Positions 15,614 to 24,474 of a stretch of 40,672 nt of DNA are shown here, piece by piece. A model generated the notes under the pieces. It saw nothing but the letters and a program-made list of their open reading frames with translations. It had not been told where the DNA came from and made no database searches. This stretch comes from Gammaproteobacteria bacterium. Lineage in GTDB: Bacteria > Pseudomonadota > Gammaproteobacteria > Thiohalomonadales > Thiohalomonadaceae. Numbering within the stretch: the first letter of the stretch is position 1; each line of letters opens with the position of its first letter. The translations under genes and the position numbers were made by a program. Where the stretch lies: assembly GCA_023228645.1 (NCBI GenBank), contig JALOAT010000038.1, positions 1 through 40,672 of the forward strand, written 5' to 3'.

Positions 15614-17428
15614 ATGACTGAACCTAAGATTACCCACAAAAAGCTTTCAGAGCGCGAACACATTATTAAGCGCCCAGCAATGTACATTGGTGCGGTCGAC
15701 CTAACTAAGGTTGATGAATTCTTTCTTGATGGCGATAAGATGGTTTATTCAACAGTGGAATACGTTCCAGGGTTGATCAAAATTATCAACGAAATTATTG
15801 ATAACTCAGTTGATGAAGCTATCAAAAATAATTTTAAGTTCAGTAATGAAATTTCAGTTAATATTACTGATACTGATGTCACTGTTAAGGATAACGGTAC
15901 TGGTATTCCAGTGGTCAAAAACGCGGACGGGCATTATATTCCAGAACTTTGTTGGAATCACGCTCGAGCTGGATCAAACTTTGATGATGACGATAACCGA
16001 ACTCAGATTGGTATGAACGGCGTTGGGTCGTTTGCCACGGCTTGTTTCTCCAAGGAATTTATTGGCAAGACTGACGATGGTAAAAATTCATACACTATCA
16101 AGATCAAGAACAATGCTGAATCATTTAAGGAATCAGTAGGTGCGACCAAGGCACAAGGTACTGCTGTTCAGTTTTATCCAGACCTTGAAAAATTTGGTCT
16201 AACAGTTATTGACGAGACACACAAGAATGTAATTAGACAGCGTTTGATTAATTTGTCTATGACCTTCCCAGATATTAATTTCAAGTTCAACGGGAAGAAA
16301 ATTAACGTCAGCACATTTAAGAAATATGTCTCGCTTTTTAATGAAAGCTTTGAGCTTTATGAATCTGACGATTATCGATTTGCCGTTATCCCAAATTCTG
16401 ATGACGATTTCAAGCAATTTTCCTATGTTAATGGTTTGAAGATTCCTGATGGTGGTACACACATTGACGTAATTACCAGCAACTTGGTCAATCGTATTCG
16501 CGATAAGCTTGTTAGGAAATATAAGACCATTAAGCCTGGCGATATTCGTAATAAGCTGATGGTGATTGCATTTTTAAAGAACGTTAAGAATCCAAAGTTT
16601 AATTCTCAAGCGAAGGAAAAAATCACTAACAGTGTTGCTGAAATTAACGCATATTTTGGTGACATTCCTTATGATTCAATTACTGCTAAGGTTTTGAAAA
16701 ATTCAGATATTATGGACCCAATTGTTGAGGTTTATAAAATCAAGGAAGAACTCAAACGCCGGCAGGATATGAAAGAATTGGGCAAAGCCCCAAAGAAAAT
16801 CAAGTCTGACAAATATTTGCCTCCTATTGAATCTAAAAACTATCTACTGCTCACCGAGGGGGCATCAGCAACTGGTGGTTTGATGCCAGCAATTGGGCGT
16901 AAGAATTGTGGATATTATGAACTCAAAGGTAAGCCGTTGAATGCTTATTCAGCAGATCAGAAAAAGTTTACGTCAAACAAAGAATTGTCAGAGCTTTATA
17001 TGATTTTGAATAATGAGGATTATGATCAGATTATTTTCGCAACTGACCAGGATCTCGACGGCTTCCACATTCGTGGCCTATTGGTTGGCTTCTTTACCAA
17101 GTATTTGCCTGATTTTAAGGGCAAGATTGGTATCTTGAATACTCCAGTTATTGGTATTAAAAAAGCTGGAAAGTTGGTGCGGTGGAATTATTCGTTGCAA
17201 GACGAAGTAAAGTTGGCTGCTGGCGAAACTTCGAAATATTATAAGGGTCTGGGAAGCTGGAAAGAAAGTGATCTAAAACATATTATTCAAACTGATGGAC
17301 TGAATAAAATGATTGATATCATTGACTTCGATGACGAAACTGTTATTGATGAATGGCTATCCGATGCGACTGTCGAGCAGCGCAAGGAATACATTATGAA
17401 CAACGAATTCAATATTGCGTCTGCGTAA
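15614..17428 (+). CDS. gp39: Type II DNA topoisomerase large subunit, T4 gp39+gp60-like
   Basis: ATPase and TOPRIM part of phage topoisomerase II. Residues 1-210 are the GHKL ATPase: REHIIKRPAMYIG, EIIDNSVDEAI, VKDNGTGIPV and QIGMNGVGS. The TOPRIM region near 410-490 shows LLTEGASATGG and ATDQDLDGFHIRG, with metal-binding Glu and DxD. T4 splits this into gp39 and gp60 and translates gene 60 with a 50-base bypass; here one 604-residue polypeptide covers both. It is followed 12 bases later by the gp52-like subunit. Confidence 0.96.
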   Translation: MTEPKITHKKLSEREHIIKRPAMYIGAVDLTKVDEFFLDGDKMVYSTVEYVPGLIKIINEIIDNSVDEAIKNNFKFSNEISVNITDTDVTVKDNGTGIPVVKNADGHYIPELCWNHARAGSNFDDDDNRTQIGMNGVGSFATACFSKEFIGKTDDGKNSYTIKIKNNAESFKESVGATKAQGTAVQFYPDLEKFGLTVIDETHKNVIRQRLINLSMTFPDINFKFNGKKINVSTFKKYVSLFNESFELYESDDYRFAVIPNSDDDFKQFSYVNGLKIPDGGTHIDVITSNLVNRIRDKLVRKYKTIKPGDIRNKLMVIAFLKNVKNPKFNSQAKEKITNSVAEINAYFGDIPYDSITAKVLKNSDIMDPIVEVYKIKEELKRRQDMKELGKAPKKIKSDKYLPPIESKNYLLLTEGASATGGLMPAIGRKNCGYYELKGKPLNAYSADQKKFTSNKELSELYMILNNEDYDQIIFATDQDLDGFHIRGLLVGFFTKYLPDFKGKIGILNTPVIGIKKAGKLVRWNYSLQDEVKLAAGETSKYYKGLGSWKESDLKHIIQTDGLNKMIDIIDFDDETVIDEWLSDATVEQRKEYIMNNEFNIASA

Positions 17429-17440
17429 AGGAAATTTTAA

Positions 17441-18772
17441 ATGACCATTAGTGTTAAACGATTTTTTAATGACGAATATGTCAATACTGCGTCATATGAC
17501 AACCTTCGCAAGATTGCCTCGGTGGTGGATGGCCAAAAAAATGCTGGACGAAAGATTCTCCATACCATTTTAGAGAAGAACGTTAAGGATGAAATTAAGG
17601 TATCACAGCTTGGTTCTAAAGTTGCCGAGTTTACAGAATATCTACACGGTAGCCTTGATAATGTGATTGTGAACTTGGCCCAAAACTTCGTGGGTACCAA
17701 CAATATTCCAATGTTGGTTCGAGAAGGCAACTTTGGTACCCGATTCACCCAGGAAGCTTCTGCTTCGCGTTACATTTACACTCACGGCTCTGCAGAATTC
17801 TTCAAATTGTTCAATAAACAAGATGGTGCAATCTTGCAGGATCAGTTTTTTGAGGGTACTAAAATTGAGCCCCGCTTTTTTGTTCCAGAATTACCGCTAC
17901 TGTTGGTTAATGGATCAGAAGGCGTGTCATTTGGCTTTGCTCAAAAGATACTCCCAAGGTCGCCAAAGACTTTGATTAAGCTCATCAATGACCGCCTGGC
18001 TGGTAAAAAGTGGAAAGACAAAAATATTGTCCCATATTATGAAGGTTTTGGTGGCACTATTGAGCAAGGCGACTCAAACAATCAGTGGCTCATCAAAGGC
18101 GCTATTAAGCGTATTAGCATTACTAAAGTTGAAATTACTGAACTGCCGGTAGGATACGATCTTAGGGGTTATCTTGATGTGCTTGATACTTTGGAGGAAA
18201 AGAAACATATTCAGTCTTATACAGACAAGTCTGAAGACGATAAATTTAAATTTGAAGTAGTTTTTCAGTCTAAGATGCTTAAAGAAATGACCGATGACGA
18301 AGTATTGAGTCATTTGAAACTTATTAAGAAAGTTTCAGAAAATTACACCGTAGTTGACGAATTTAACAAGATACGAGTTTTCAATGACGTTGTAGAAATC
18401 CTCAACCATTATATTGATGTAAAGCTTGATTTCTTGAATAAGCGCAAATCATATATGCTTGGTAAACTTCAGTTAGATATTGATGTTGATCAAAGCAAAT
18501 ATCATTTTATTGAAGCAATTGTTAAGGGTAAACTTGTTGTCAACAATCGCAAAAAAGCTGACGTTGAAGCTGACTTGTCTAAGATGAAGAACATTATCAC
18601 TGTTGAAGGTGGGTATGATTATTTGCTCAATATGAACATTATGTCTCTCACAACAGAACGTATGCAGCGTTTGGCAGATGCATTGAAAGATAAAAAGTCT
18701 GAATTGGCTACTTTGCAGAAAACTACAGTTAACGATATTTGGTCAGAGACTTTAGCTGGATTCAAGTTTTAA
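17441..18772 (+). CDS. gp52: Type II DNA topoisomerase cleavage subunit, T4 gp52-like
   Basis: 443 residues, the GyrA/ParC-like DNA cleavage subunit. The catalytic Tyr lies in EASASRYIYTHGSA (about residues 104-117). Upstream are DGQKNAGRKILH (30-41) and EGNFGTRF; downstream are the tower segment GVSFGFAQKILPRS and a long coiled region near 340-430. T4 gp52 is 442 residues, almost identical in length. It lacks the GyrA C-terminal wrapping domain, as expected for T4-type enzymes that relax but do not supercoil. An AGGAAATTTTAA spacer gives its ribosome site. Confidence 0.96.
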   Translation: MTISVKRFFNDEYVNTASYDNLRKIASVVDGQKNAGRKILHTILEKNVKDEIKVSQLGSKVAEFTEYLHGSLDNVIVNLAQNFVGTNNIPMLVREGNFGTRFTQEASASRYIYTHGSAEFFKLFNKQDGAILQDQFFEGTKIEPRFFVPELPLLLVNGSEGVSFGFAQKILPRSPKTLIKLINDRLAGKKWKDKNIVPYYEGFGGTIEQGDSNNQWLIKGAIKRISITKVEITELPVGYDLRGYLDVLDTLEEKKHIQSYTDKSEDDKFKFEVVFQSKMLKEMTDDEVLSHLKLIKKVSENYTVVDEFNKIRVFNDVVEILNHYIDVKLDFLNKRKSYMLGKLQLDIDVDQSKYHFIEAIVKGKLVVNNRKKADVEADLSKMKNIITVEGGYDYLLNMNIMSLTTERMQRLADALKDKKSELATLQKTTVNDIWSETLAGFKF

Positions 18773-18786
18773 GGAAAACTGTTAAA

Positions 18787-18909
18787 ATGATGACTAAGAT
18801 ACCACTTGACAGAAATAATCGTATGCTCAGGGCTGGCTTCGGAAAGCACGATGGTACGTGGTTCGTCAGGGTTGACATTTGGTTTTTCGGATTAAGGTTC
18901 AAGTTTTAA
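18787..18909 (+). CDS. Small unknown protein, 40 residues
   Basis: ATG ATG start with AAGGAAAACTG upstream and 14 bases after the gp52 stop. The frame reads MMTKIPLDRNNRMLRAGFGK then HDGTWFVRVDIWFFGLRFKF. The pattern WFVRVDxWFxGxR recurs in small phage proteins in my memory, so I take it as a real gene rather than a spacer. Basic and aromatic; function unknown. Confidence 0.6.
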   Translation: MMTKIPLDRNNRMLRAGFGKHDGTWFVRVDIWFFGLRFKF

Positions 18910-18923
18910 GGAACGATGGTATT

Positions 18924-19118
18924 ATGCGATCTAATTATGATGTTTGCGAATTAGCTAAAAAGGTTAGAGCTGCGGCCGCCTCTACTATTCAAAATGAATC
19001 TTTGGTGGTTCAAAATAACGAACGCCGCGTCCGAGAAGCGACTGACATTATTAATCTTTGTAATATGATACTACAGGAAGAGCCATCAGCTCAAATAGGG
19101 TCACAGTGGGACCGGTAA
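18924..19118 (+). CDS. Small unknown helical protein
   Basis: 64 residues from the ATG at 18924, with AAGGAAC 9 bases upstream; an in-frame TTG at 18879 lies inside the preceding small gene and is less likely. Mainly helical, with KKVRAAAASTIQNESLVVQN and a C-terminal QWDR. No motif known. Confidence 0.6.
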   Translation: MRSNYDVCELAKKVRAAAASTIQNESLVVQNNERRVREATDIINLCNMILQEEPSAQIGSQWDR

Positions 19119-19119
19119 A

Positions 19120-19374
19120 ATGCCAAAAGCTATAATCCACGTTAATCGCCAACATATAGCGATGAATGCCAAAGACGGTAAAAACCGCCCAGTTTATACT
19201 ATTAAGTTTGGCAATAAAACTCGCTATGCTCGTGAAGTTGAAATCCTTGGCCCATCAAGGATGGTCTACAACGGTGACCAGCTTTCGTGTGGCGCCCGAG
19301 CTTGGATTGAAACTGAATCGGAAATAAAGCTCATTGACGAAATGAGCTTTACTGAGGCGAGATCAAATGCTTAA
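19120..19374 (+). CDS. Conserved small phage protein
   Basis: 84 residues. The pattern IHVNRQHIAMNAKDGKNRPV followed by YTIKFGNKTRYAREVEILGP and SCGARAWIETESEI is one I associate with small proteins conserved among unrelated phages; no function is known. It starts 1 base after the previous stop and overlaps the next gene by 8 bases. Confidence 0.72.
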   Translation: MPKAIIHVNRQHIAMNAKDGKNRPVYTIKFGNKTRYAREVEILGPSRMVYNGDQLSCGARAWIETESEIKLIDEMSFTEARSNA

Positions 19375-19576
19375 TTTGGTTAAAACTAGTAACCATTTTG
19401 GCCAACACGATTTCATAATTGATGAAATTTGTGACAAGACGCAGCTAATGGAGAGGTTGGCTAATATTAGGTGGCATAAACAGCCATCAATAGTCGATCG
19501 AGGTGATACAATTGAAATTCATTGCTTTACAAATTATGATAAAGTAAAATTAGAAGGGGAGTTTGCAAATGGGTAA
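19367..19576 (+). CDS. Small unknown protein
   Basis: 69 residues, overlapping its neighbours at both ends (8 bases each). It contains HFGQHDFIIDEICDKTQLMERL and a C-terminal YDKVKLEGEFANG. No motif recognised. Its last codons hold the GGGGAG ribosome site of the macro-domain gene. Confidence 0.62.
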   Translation: MLNLVKTSNHFGQHDFIIDEICDKTQLMERLANIRWHKQPSIVDRGDTIEIHCFTNYDKVKLEGEFANG

Positions 19577-20015
19577 AATTACAGTTGTCAAGGGTAACAT
19601 TGTGTTAAGCCCGGAGACACATATTATCCACGGTTGTAATGCCCAAGGTAAGTTTCGTTCTGGCGTTGCTGGTGCTATCAGGGACCGATACCCAAATTGT
19701 TACCAAGCATATATGGATGAATATAATAAAAATGGTTTACAATTGGGTAATATTATAGTATATTCAGATCCTAAGACTGAAGTAACAATATACAATGCAA
19801 TAACCCAAGAATTTTATGGTTACGATGGTAAGCGGTATGTGGATTATGGAGCCATCAAGACGGCTATGATACGTGCTGACGATCATTGTACCTCTGGCCG
19901 TCTCGCAATGCCAATGATTGGTGCAGGACTTGGCGGTGGAGACTGGAATACCATATCTGAAATTATTGAAGAGTGTGTCATTAACAATGAACCTGTAGTG
20001 TATGTGTTAGATTAA
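19569..20015 (+). CDS. Macro-domain protein, ADP-ribose-1''-phosphate phosphatase-like
   Basis: 148 residues from the ATG at 19569, chosen because GGGGAG lies 8 bases upstream. Motifs: KITVVKGNIV at the start, IIHGCNAQGKFRSGVAGAIR as the ADP-ribose binding loop with the catalytic Asn/Gly region, IYNAITQEFYG, and MPMIGAGLGGGDWNTI as the second loop. The layout is that of the Poa1/phage-type Appr-1''-phosphatases, which remove the 1'' phosphate from the ADP-ribose product of tRNA splicing or hydrolyse ADP-ribose from targets. Together with the NADAR domain and NAD+ enzymes in this window, it may process ADP-ribose made by host defences. Confidence 0.9.
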   Translation: MGKITVVKGNIVLSPETHIIHGCNAQGKFRSGVAGAIRDRYPNCYQAYMDEYNKNGLQLGNIIVYSDPKTEVTIYNAITQEFYGYDGKRYVDYGAIKTAMIRADDHCTSGRLAMPMIGAGLGGGDWNTISEIIEECVINNEPVVYVLD

Positions 20016-20020
20016 GTCTA

Positions 20021-20027
20021 ATAAATA
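20021..20027 (+). promoter_or_regulatory. T4-type late promoter
   Basis: ATAAATA, followed at 20036-20043 by CTAAATAC, a second late-like core. Both precede the gene starting near 20048/20075. Confidence 0.5.
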
Positions 20028-20074
20028 AGAAATTACTAAATACTTTTATGCAGGATTTCATTGAGGGATTAATC

Positions 20075-20473
20075 GTGAGCTCTGAAATATCAAAATTGTT
20101 AACTGAATCACATCAGCGATCAGAAGCTTACGAAACTTTGATTGAAGAATCAAACATTAGAAAATTAGGACCTGCTAATATGCAAGCTGTCCTCCTGCAA
20201 GTAGAAGATTTTTTAGATAACAATCACCTTTACGCTTACACGAATTGGTTTGAAGGTGAAGTTTATGACGGACCGGATTTAGAGAAATATTGGGTCAGAA
20301 TAAAGCTCAAGTATGACTATAATTTAATGCCAGATCCAAAAGCTATTGAGCGTTTGGTTAATTTAGGTGTCAAAGTTAAGTATGAAGAAATTAAAGAGCA
20401 AACTGACGAAAAAGAAGAACATTTTTGGATTATAAGTCTACGTATTCCAAAAGCTTTGATTAATATAGACTAA
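20075..20473 (+). CDS. Conserved phage protein of unknown function
   Basis: 132 residues from the GTG at 20075, which has GAGGGA 8 bases upstream; an ATG at 20048 adds nine residues but has no ribosome site and lies almost at the predicted transcript start. The core, YTNWFEGEVYDGPDLEKYWV followed by RIKLKYDYNLMPDPKAIERL and a GVKVKYEE strand, recurs in T4-like phages that I recall without a name. Late promoter cores upstream suggest a virion or assembly role. It may pair with the following gene, 16 bases downstream. Confidence 0.7.
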   Translation: MSSEISKLLTESHQRSEAYETLIEESNIRKLGPANMQAVLLQVEDFLDNNHLYAYTNWFEGEVYDGPDLEKYWVRIKLKYDYNLMPDPKAIERLVNLGVKVKYEEIKEQTDEKEEHFWIISLRIPKALINID

Positions 20474-20489
20474 AACAAAGGAGTGATAA

Positions 20490-21230
20490 ATGATTTCTGA
20501 AGGTCTTCACGAAGATGATCTGGACGGTGTTCTTATACCTGTCATATCAATCGACGAGTACCACGGCAAGATTGATGACTTGTCAATGGTAATATCATTC
20601 TTTTTAACAGATCCAAGTGCTGCTAATGATCTGTCCTCTTTCATAGAAAGTGGCCCATATAATATTATGGATTCTGACGTTTCAAAATCTATCAATGAAG
20701 ATGGATATTATCAAGTTTTTGTTGAAATGGAAAGAATTTCACACTTCTTTTATGATTTGCAAGATATCGTTAATGATTTAAAATCATTAATTGGTAATCA
20801 AAAATGGCTCTTTATGTCTCCCAAGACTAAAGGGAACGCAATTCCTTTCACGAAAGAAAATATCAAAAGATACGTGCAATATAAGCCTTCAGAAGAAGCC
20901 AAATCTGAACACGAGCAGTCTATGGATGAAGAAGTTATGGAATTTCTTTCTCATACTGATGTAAAAAATGTAAAATTGGGCAATGGTAAACTAATGGTTG
21001 AAGGCAAACATTCGTCCGCCACAACTGGATTTGTAACATTTTCTGATATGAAATTACTTTGCCATATTTTAGATTTACATCATAAGCCTATTAATGAATC
21101 AACAGAAACAAAAATGGCTGTCAAGAAATTGTCAGAAATCCTCGGACCAGATTGCCTAGTGGAAACTGCTGGACAATTTATTCTAGTCTCCTCATCAATT
21201 TATCCATCTAAGGTACTACTTCTAAAATAA
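20490..21230 (+). CDS. Conserved phage protein of unknown function
   Basis: 246 residues, soluble, with AAAGGAG before the ATG. Visible features are a DLQDIVNDLKSLIGNQKWLF segment, an acidic linker near 130-150, and a C-terminal KLSEILGPDCLV...QFILVSSSIYPSKVLLLK. I recognise no domain. It follows the previous late gene closely and likely shares its transcript. Confidence 0.65.
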   Translation: MISEGLHEDDLDGVLIPVISIDEYHGKIDDLSMVISFFLTDPSAANDLSSFIESGPYNIMDSDVSKSINEDGYYQVFVEMERISHFFYDLQDIVNDLKSLIGNQKWLFMSPKTKGNAIPFTKENIKRYVQYKPSEEAKSEHEQSMDEEVMEFLSHTDVKNVKLGNGKLMVEGKHSSATTGFVTFSDMKLLCHILDLHHKPINESTETKMAVKKLSEILGPDCLVETAGQFILVSSSIYPSKVLLLK

Positions 21231-21284
21231 TTTGAACTTTCGGCTTGCTTATGCTAACTTGTAAAAGTTAGAAGGAACTAAGTT

Positions 21285-21683
21285 ATGAATGATCAAGTTA
21301 TTGTCTACCCACAATCCATACGCGACCTGTGCGGGATCGACACTGTGATCTTCACATATTCACGCGAAGTCGCCCAAAAACTTCGCTTGTTAATGGATGA
21401 TGATTATCAAATTATTCATCACAATCTTTTGATTAACGATACTGATGAGCTAGAATGGGTACAAGATGCTTTGTATCATTCACACATTTTTATCGTAACT
21501 GAAAGCAAAATTCCATTCGTGGAGGGATATGCTCTTTGTTATGCAACTGAGCAAAATCCTGAGCTAGTGATTGGTATCAATTTAGATACAAGAATTGCAA
21601 ATTTCCTATCAGCCGTTACGAAAAATGGCGTAGTGATGGTTAGCAATATTAAAGAAGTTGCTGATTTTATAGAGGCACAATAA
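21285..21683 (+). CDS. Unknown protein with alternating alpha/beta pattern
   Basis: 132 residues with GAAGGA before the ATG. Alternating strands and helices (VIFTYSREVAQKLRLLM, HIFIVTESKIPFVEGYALCY, GVVMVSNIKEVADFIEA) suggest a small Rossmann-like fold, as in toxin-immunity or nucleoside-processing relatives, but no signature residue is clear. A CTAACTT/AAGTTAG hairpin lies just upstream. The gene abuts the next with no gap. Confidence 0.6.
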   Translation: MNDQVIVYPQSIRDLCGIDTVIFTYSREVAQKLRLLMDDDYQIIHHNLLINDTDELEWVQDALYHSHIFIVTESKIPFVEGYALCYATEQNPELVIGINLDTRIANFLSAVTKNGVVMVSNIKEVADFIEAQ

Positions 21684-21869
21684 ATGAAAATAGACGCAGT
21701 TGACGATGAATCAGGCCAAGTTGGTTTTTATATCAAGCAGCTTTCTGATCTTTATGAAAAAATGGACACTGAAATTTCTAAATCAATTTCTGAAATTGAG
21801 AAGAAATATTCGGATGAAATTAATAATTTAAAACAAATTATTGAAAGTACGAAATCCTTACTATTATGA
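21684..21869 (+). CDS. Small coiled-coil protein
   Basis: 61 residues starting directly after the preceding stop. Residues 18-60 form a likely coiled coil (KQLSDLYEKMDTEISKSISE and onwards). The stop overlaps the next start (ATGA). Function unknown. Confidence 0.6.
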   Translation: MKIDAVDDESGQVGFYIKQLSDLYEKMDTEISKSISEIEKKYSDEINNLKQIIESTKSLLL

Positions 21870-22216
21870 AAATAGAAACTTTATTATCGAGAGGGTCTGT
21901 ACCAGACAGGATAACGTTGATTTCAACAGTTTCGAGTTGGTCAAAGCAACCATCTTGGAGACTGGCTGAATATAGAACTAATGTGGATTCTCCGTATATT
22001 GAAAATATTCCATATAGTTTGTTTGAATTATCGTCAAGGGGTGATAATTTAAAAGACGGCCGCGGCTTCTCACTAAGGTTGACTCAACCAAATTTAAGTA
22101 TGTTGTTACTCAATGCAAGAATTCGAAATGGCCGAATAGCTGAACCTTGTCAATATTTGAAGCTAAATCATACAGCATTTTGGCTATTACCAATTAGGTT
22201 ATTAAACAATGGTTAA
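21866..22216 (+). CDS. Unknown phage protein
   Basis: 116 residues in an ATGA overlap with the coiled-coil gene. It has TVSSWSKQPSWRLAEYRTNV near the start and a hydrophobic C-terminus (FWLLPIRLL). No recognised domain. It overlaps the next gene by 8 bases. Confidence 0.6.
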   Translation: MKIETLLSRGSVPDRITLISTVSSWSKQPSWRLAEYRTNVDSPYIENIPYSLFELSSRGDNLKDGRGFSLRLTQPNLSMLLLNARIRNGRIAEPCQYLKLNHTAFWLLPIRLLNNG

Positions 22217-23186
22217 ATTGTATAATAGAGATAATATTTTTTCCGTTAATAAGATTAAAAATTCATCATTGATTGAATTGGATGATATTTGCTATTATCA
22301 TTCAAAATTGGGGACCGATCCAAGTAATGATAACTATTTTATCACTACAACTGATAATAAACATTTTAGGTTAACTCAAGACAATTTAAACGTTTTAATA
22401 AAAACTGCTACATTTGATCAAGGTTATATTATTGGTCCACTATCTTGGCAAGAATATAAAAGAAAATCATTACTTTTACCAAGCGGTACACTGGATGCCA
22501 AGCCATTATCATATGGAGATATTGTTGAGCCTATTCTTTCATACCGGATGGAACCTAAAAAAATGATTTATCTTGGTATGAAGCATATAGTAGAATATTC
22601 TACTATGACGTACAAAAAAGTAAAAAAGGATCAGCATATTTTCATATCTCTCGATCGAGATATGTATAAAAAAATAGTTACTGAAAATATTATCAATTCA
22701 GCTTTTATTATATTAAAGAATGATAAGAAAATGGCTGATGAATTAAGTTCTGAATTGAATACTAATAATATAACTCAACGCCATCCTTGGAATGATCGAT
22801 ATGGCCGGCCATTTTATTTGGATGAATATCGAAAAACAAAGTTATTTTTAAAACTTATTCCAATTGATAACTTACAAAATATTATACCATCGACGAACAT
22901 CAATGATGCCAGAATAGTAATCAAAAGTGGCGATCAATTTTTTGAAACAAAATATACGTCAATTAGAAATGGCACCTTAGCGGTCGGTACCATTCTTAGA
23001 GGAAATTTATTAAAAAATATAGAAATATTGGACATTGATGATTTTGTAGCAAATTTCAATTACTCGACAAGAAATACAAAGTATATAGAATCAAAAGAAA
23101 TTGACTTTACTGTGCCATCAAGCTATCAATGTTATGTAATCGCATATGAAGTACACCAAAATGGAAAAGTTGTTGGAAGAAAATAA
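22209..23186 (+). CDS. Unknown phage protein
   Basis: 325 residues, Asn/Ile/Lys-rich and lower in GC than the enzymes around it. Possible strand-rich regions such as YFITTTDNKHFRLTQDNLNV and GPLSWQEYKRKSLLLPSG recall short protein-interaction modules, but I cannot assign a family. The gene overlaps the NADAR-ExoX gene by 41 bases, so the two are co-transcribed. Confidence 0.62.
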   Translation: MVKLYNRDNIFSVNKIKNSSLIELDDICYYHSKLGTDPSNDNYFITTTDNKHFRLTQDNLNVLIKTATFDQGYIIGPLSWQEYKRKSLLLPSGTLDAKPLSYGDIVEPILSYRMEPKKMIYLGMKHIVEYSTMTYKKVKKDQHIFISLDRDMYKKIVTENIINSAFIILKNDKKMADELSSELNTNNITQRHPWNDRYGRPFYLDEYRKTKLFLKLIPIDNLQNIIPSTNINDARIVIKSGDQFFETKYTSIRNGTLAVGTILRGNLLKNIEILDIDDFVANFNYSTRNTKYIESKEIDFTVPSSYQCYVIAYEVHQNGKVVGRK

Positions 23187-24450
23187 GCTCGATGTCGGTC
23201 ACGGTGAGCCCTGGCCAGCAAATCTTTTGAGTAATATGTGGCCCCACCCGTTTGTGATGGGCAATATCCAATATACTTGTATGGAATCCTTCTTACAGAG
23301 TTTGAAATTCGAAAAAGAAGATGATGCTGAGCGAATAAGAAAATTGCCTAATTTTGAAGCCCGGAGAGAAGGCCAAAAAGGTAATGGATGGAAAAAGACA
23401 CAAAAGCTTTATTGGGATGGTATAGAAATAGACCGCCAAAGCAGTTTATATTATGACATTGTTTATTGTGCTTTTGAACATATGTGTGATCAAAATTTTC
23501 TATTCCGGGTAGCATTAAAATTAACTGGTGAAAAGCAATTGGATCATTCAATTGGTGTAGACGATCCTACTAATACAATTTTAACTCGGCAGGATTTTTC
23601 AAACTTTCTGCACAAACTGAGAGAAGGTCAAAAAATGACAACTAATACACAATGGAAAGCTGATTATGAAAATCTAATACAAGATTGTGTGGCTTTAGAT
23701 ACTGAAACAACAAACATTGATGTCAAGGAAGCGGAAATATTACAGCTGGCATATACTGCTGATTTTCACGGTGATCCGGAAAACATATTATATCGTTCAG
23801 TTAAACCAATCCCACCAGAAGCATCCGCCGTCCACCACATTTCAAACAGGATGATTAGAGGTCTACCAACTTTTGGCCAAAATACCAGTCCGGTAGAAGC
23901 TCTTGTGAATAAAAATGCTCGATTCTATATCGCCCACAATGCAGACTATGACAAGCAAGTTTTGATCAACAGTTGCAAAAGGGACGGTTTGGATACAGAA
24001 GCGGCACATTTCGAGAATACTCAGTGGATTTGCACTTGGCGCTTGGCAAAGGCAATTTTAGGTGTTGACTATACTAAATTGCAATACAATTTAAGCTATC
24101 TACGTTATGCACTTGATTTAGACGTTCCGGATAATCTTCCAGCGCACGATGGCCGAGCAGATGTTATCGTGTGTGCGAAGCTTTTTGAGATGTTGGTTGA
24201 ACTTGCAGTAATGGATAAGAAAATATACCCAGACCAAGATCTTGGTGAGCAGCTTTATAATCTATGCTGGGCACCCAAGAAGGTTGAAACTTGGCCATTT
24301 GGTAAGTATAAAGGTCAAAAACTTGATGCTATACCTACCGACTTTTATATGTGGGCAATTGAAAACCTTGACAGCTTGAAAGAAGATAATGAACGATATG
24401 ATTTGGACCTTGCTACTTCCGTTGCAAGAGTCTTAGAAGCTCGTATCTAA
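23146..24450 (+). CDS. NADAR domain fused to exonuclease X-like DEDDh nuclease
   Basis: 434 residues. Residues 15-160 are a NADAR domain: EPWPANLLSNMWPHPFVM, YTCMESFLQSLKF, RKLPNFEARREGQ, and a closing GVDDPTNTILTRQDFS..LHKLRE. Residues 178-345 are a DEDDh exonuclease like ExoX: VALDTETT (Asp185, Glu187), HHISNRMIRG, AHNADYDK, WICTWRLAKAI and AHDGRADV (His334, Asp339). Residues 383-434 have the ExoX tail FGKYKG.....IP..Y.WAIENL. NADAR enzymes cut ADP-ribose from nucleobases, including guanine modified by DarT toxins. An internal ATG at 23635 with GAAGG upstream could yield the nuclease alone. The fusion suggests repair or trimming of ADP-ribosylated nucleic acid. Confidence 0.87.
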   Translation: MKYTKMEKLLEENKLDVGHGEPWPANLLSNMWPHPFVMGNIQYTCMESFLQSLKFEKEDDAERIRKLPNFEARREGQKGNGWKKTQKLYWDGIEIDRQSSLYYDIVYCAFEHMCDQNFLFRVALKLTGEKQLDHSIGVDDPTNTILTRQDFSNFLHKLREGQKMTTNTQWKADYENLIQDCVALDTETTNIDVKEAEILQLAYTADFHGDPENILYRSVKPIPPEASAVHHISNRMIRGLPTFGQNTSPVEALVNKNARFYIAHNADYDKQVLINSCKRDGLDTEAAHFENTQWICTWRLAKAILGVDYTKLQYNLSYLRYALDLDVPDNLPAHDGRADVIVCAKLFEMLVELAVMDKKIYPDQDLGEQLYNLCWAPKKVETWPFGKYKGQKLDAIPTDFYMWAIENLDSLKEDNERYDLDLATSVARVLEARI

Positions 24451-24467
24451 AATTAACTACTAAAATA

Positions 24468-24474
24468 ATAAATA
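24468..24474 (+). promoter_or_regulatory. T4-type late promoter for the spanin genes
   Basis: ATAAATA, 31 bases before the i-spanin ATG. It overlaps the 5' arm of the leader hairpin 24472-24500, so transcripts starting here would lack most of that arm. Confidence 0.65.

Noticed and set aside
18879..18923. Extended TTG start for the gene at 18924
   Set aside because: It would overlap most of the end of the 40-residue gene, and the ATG at 18924 has a suitable ribosome site.
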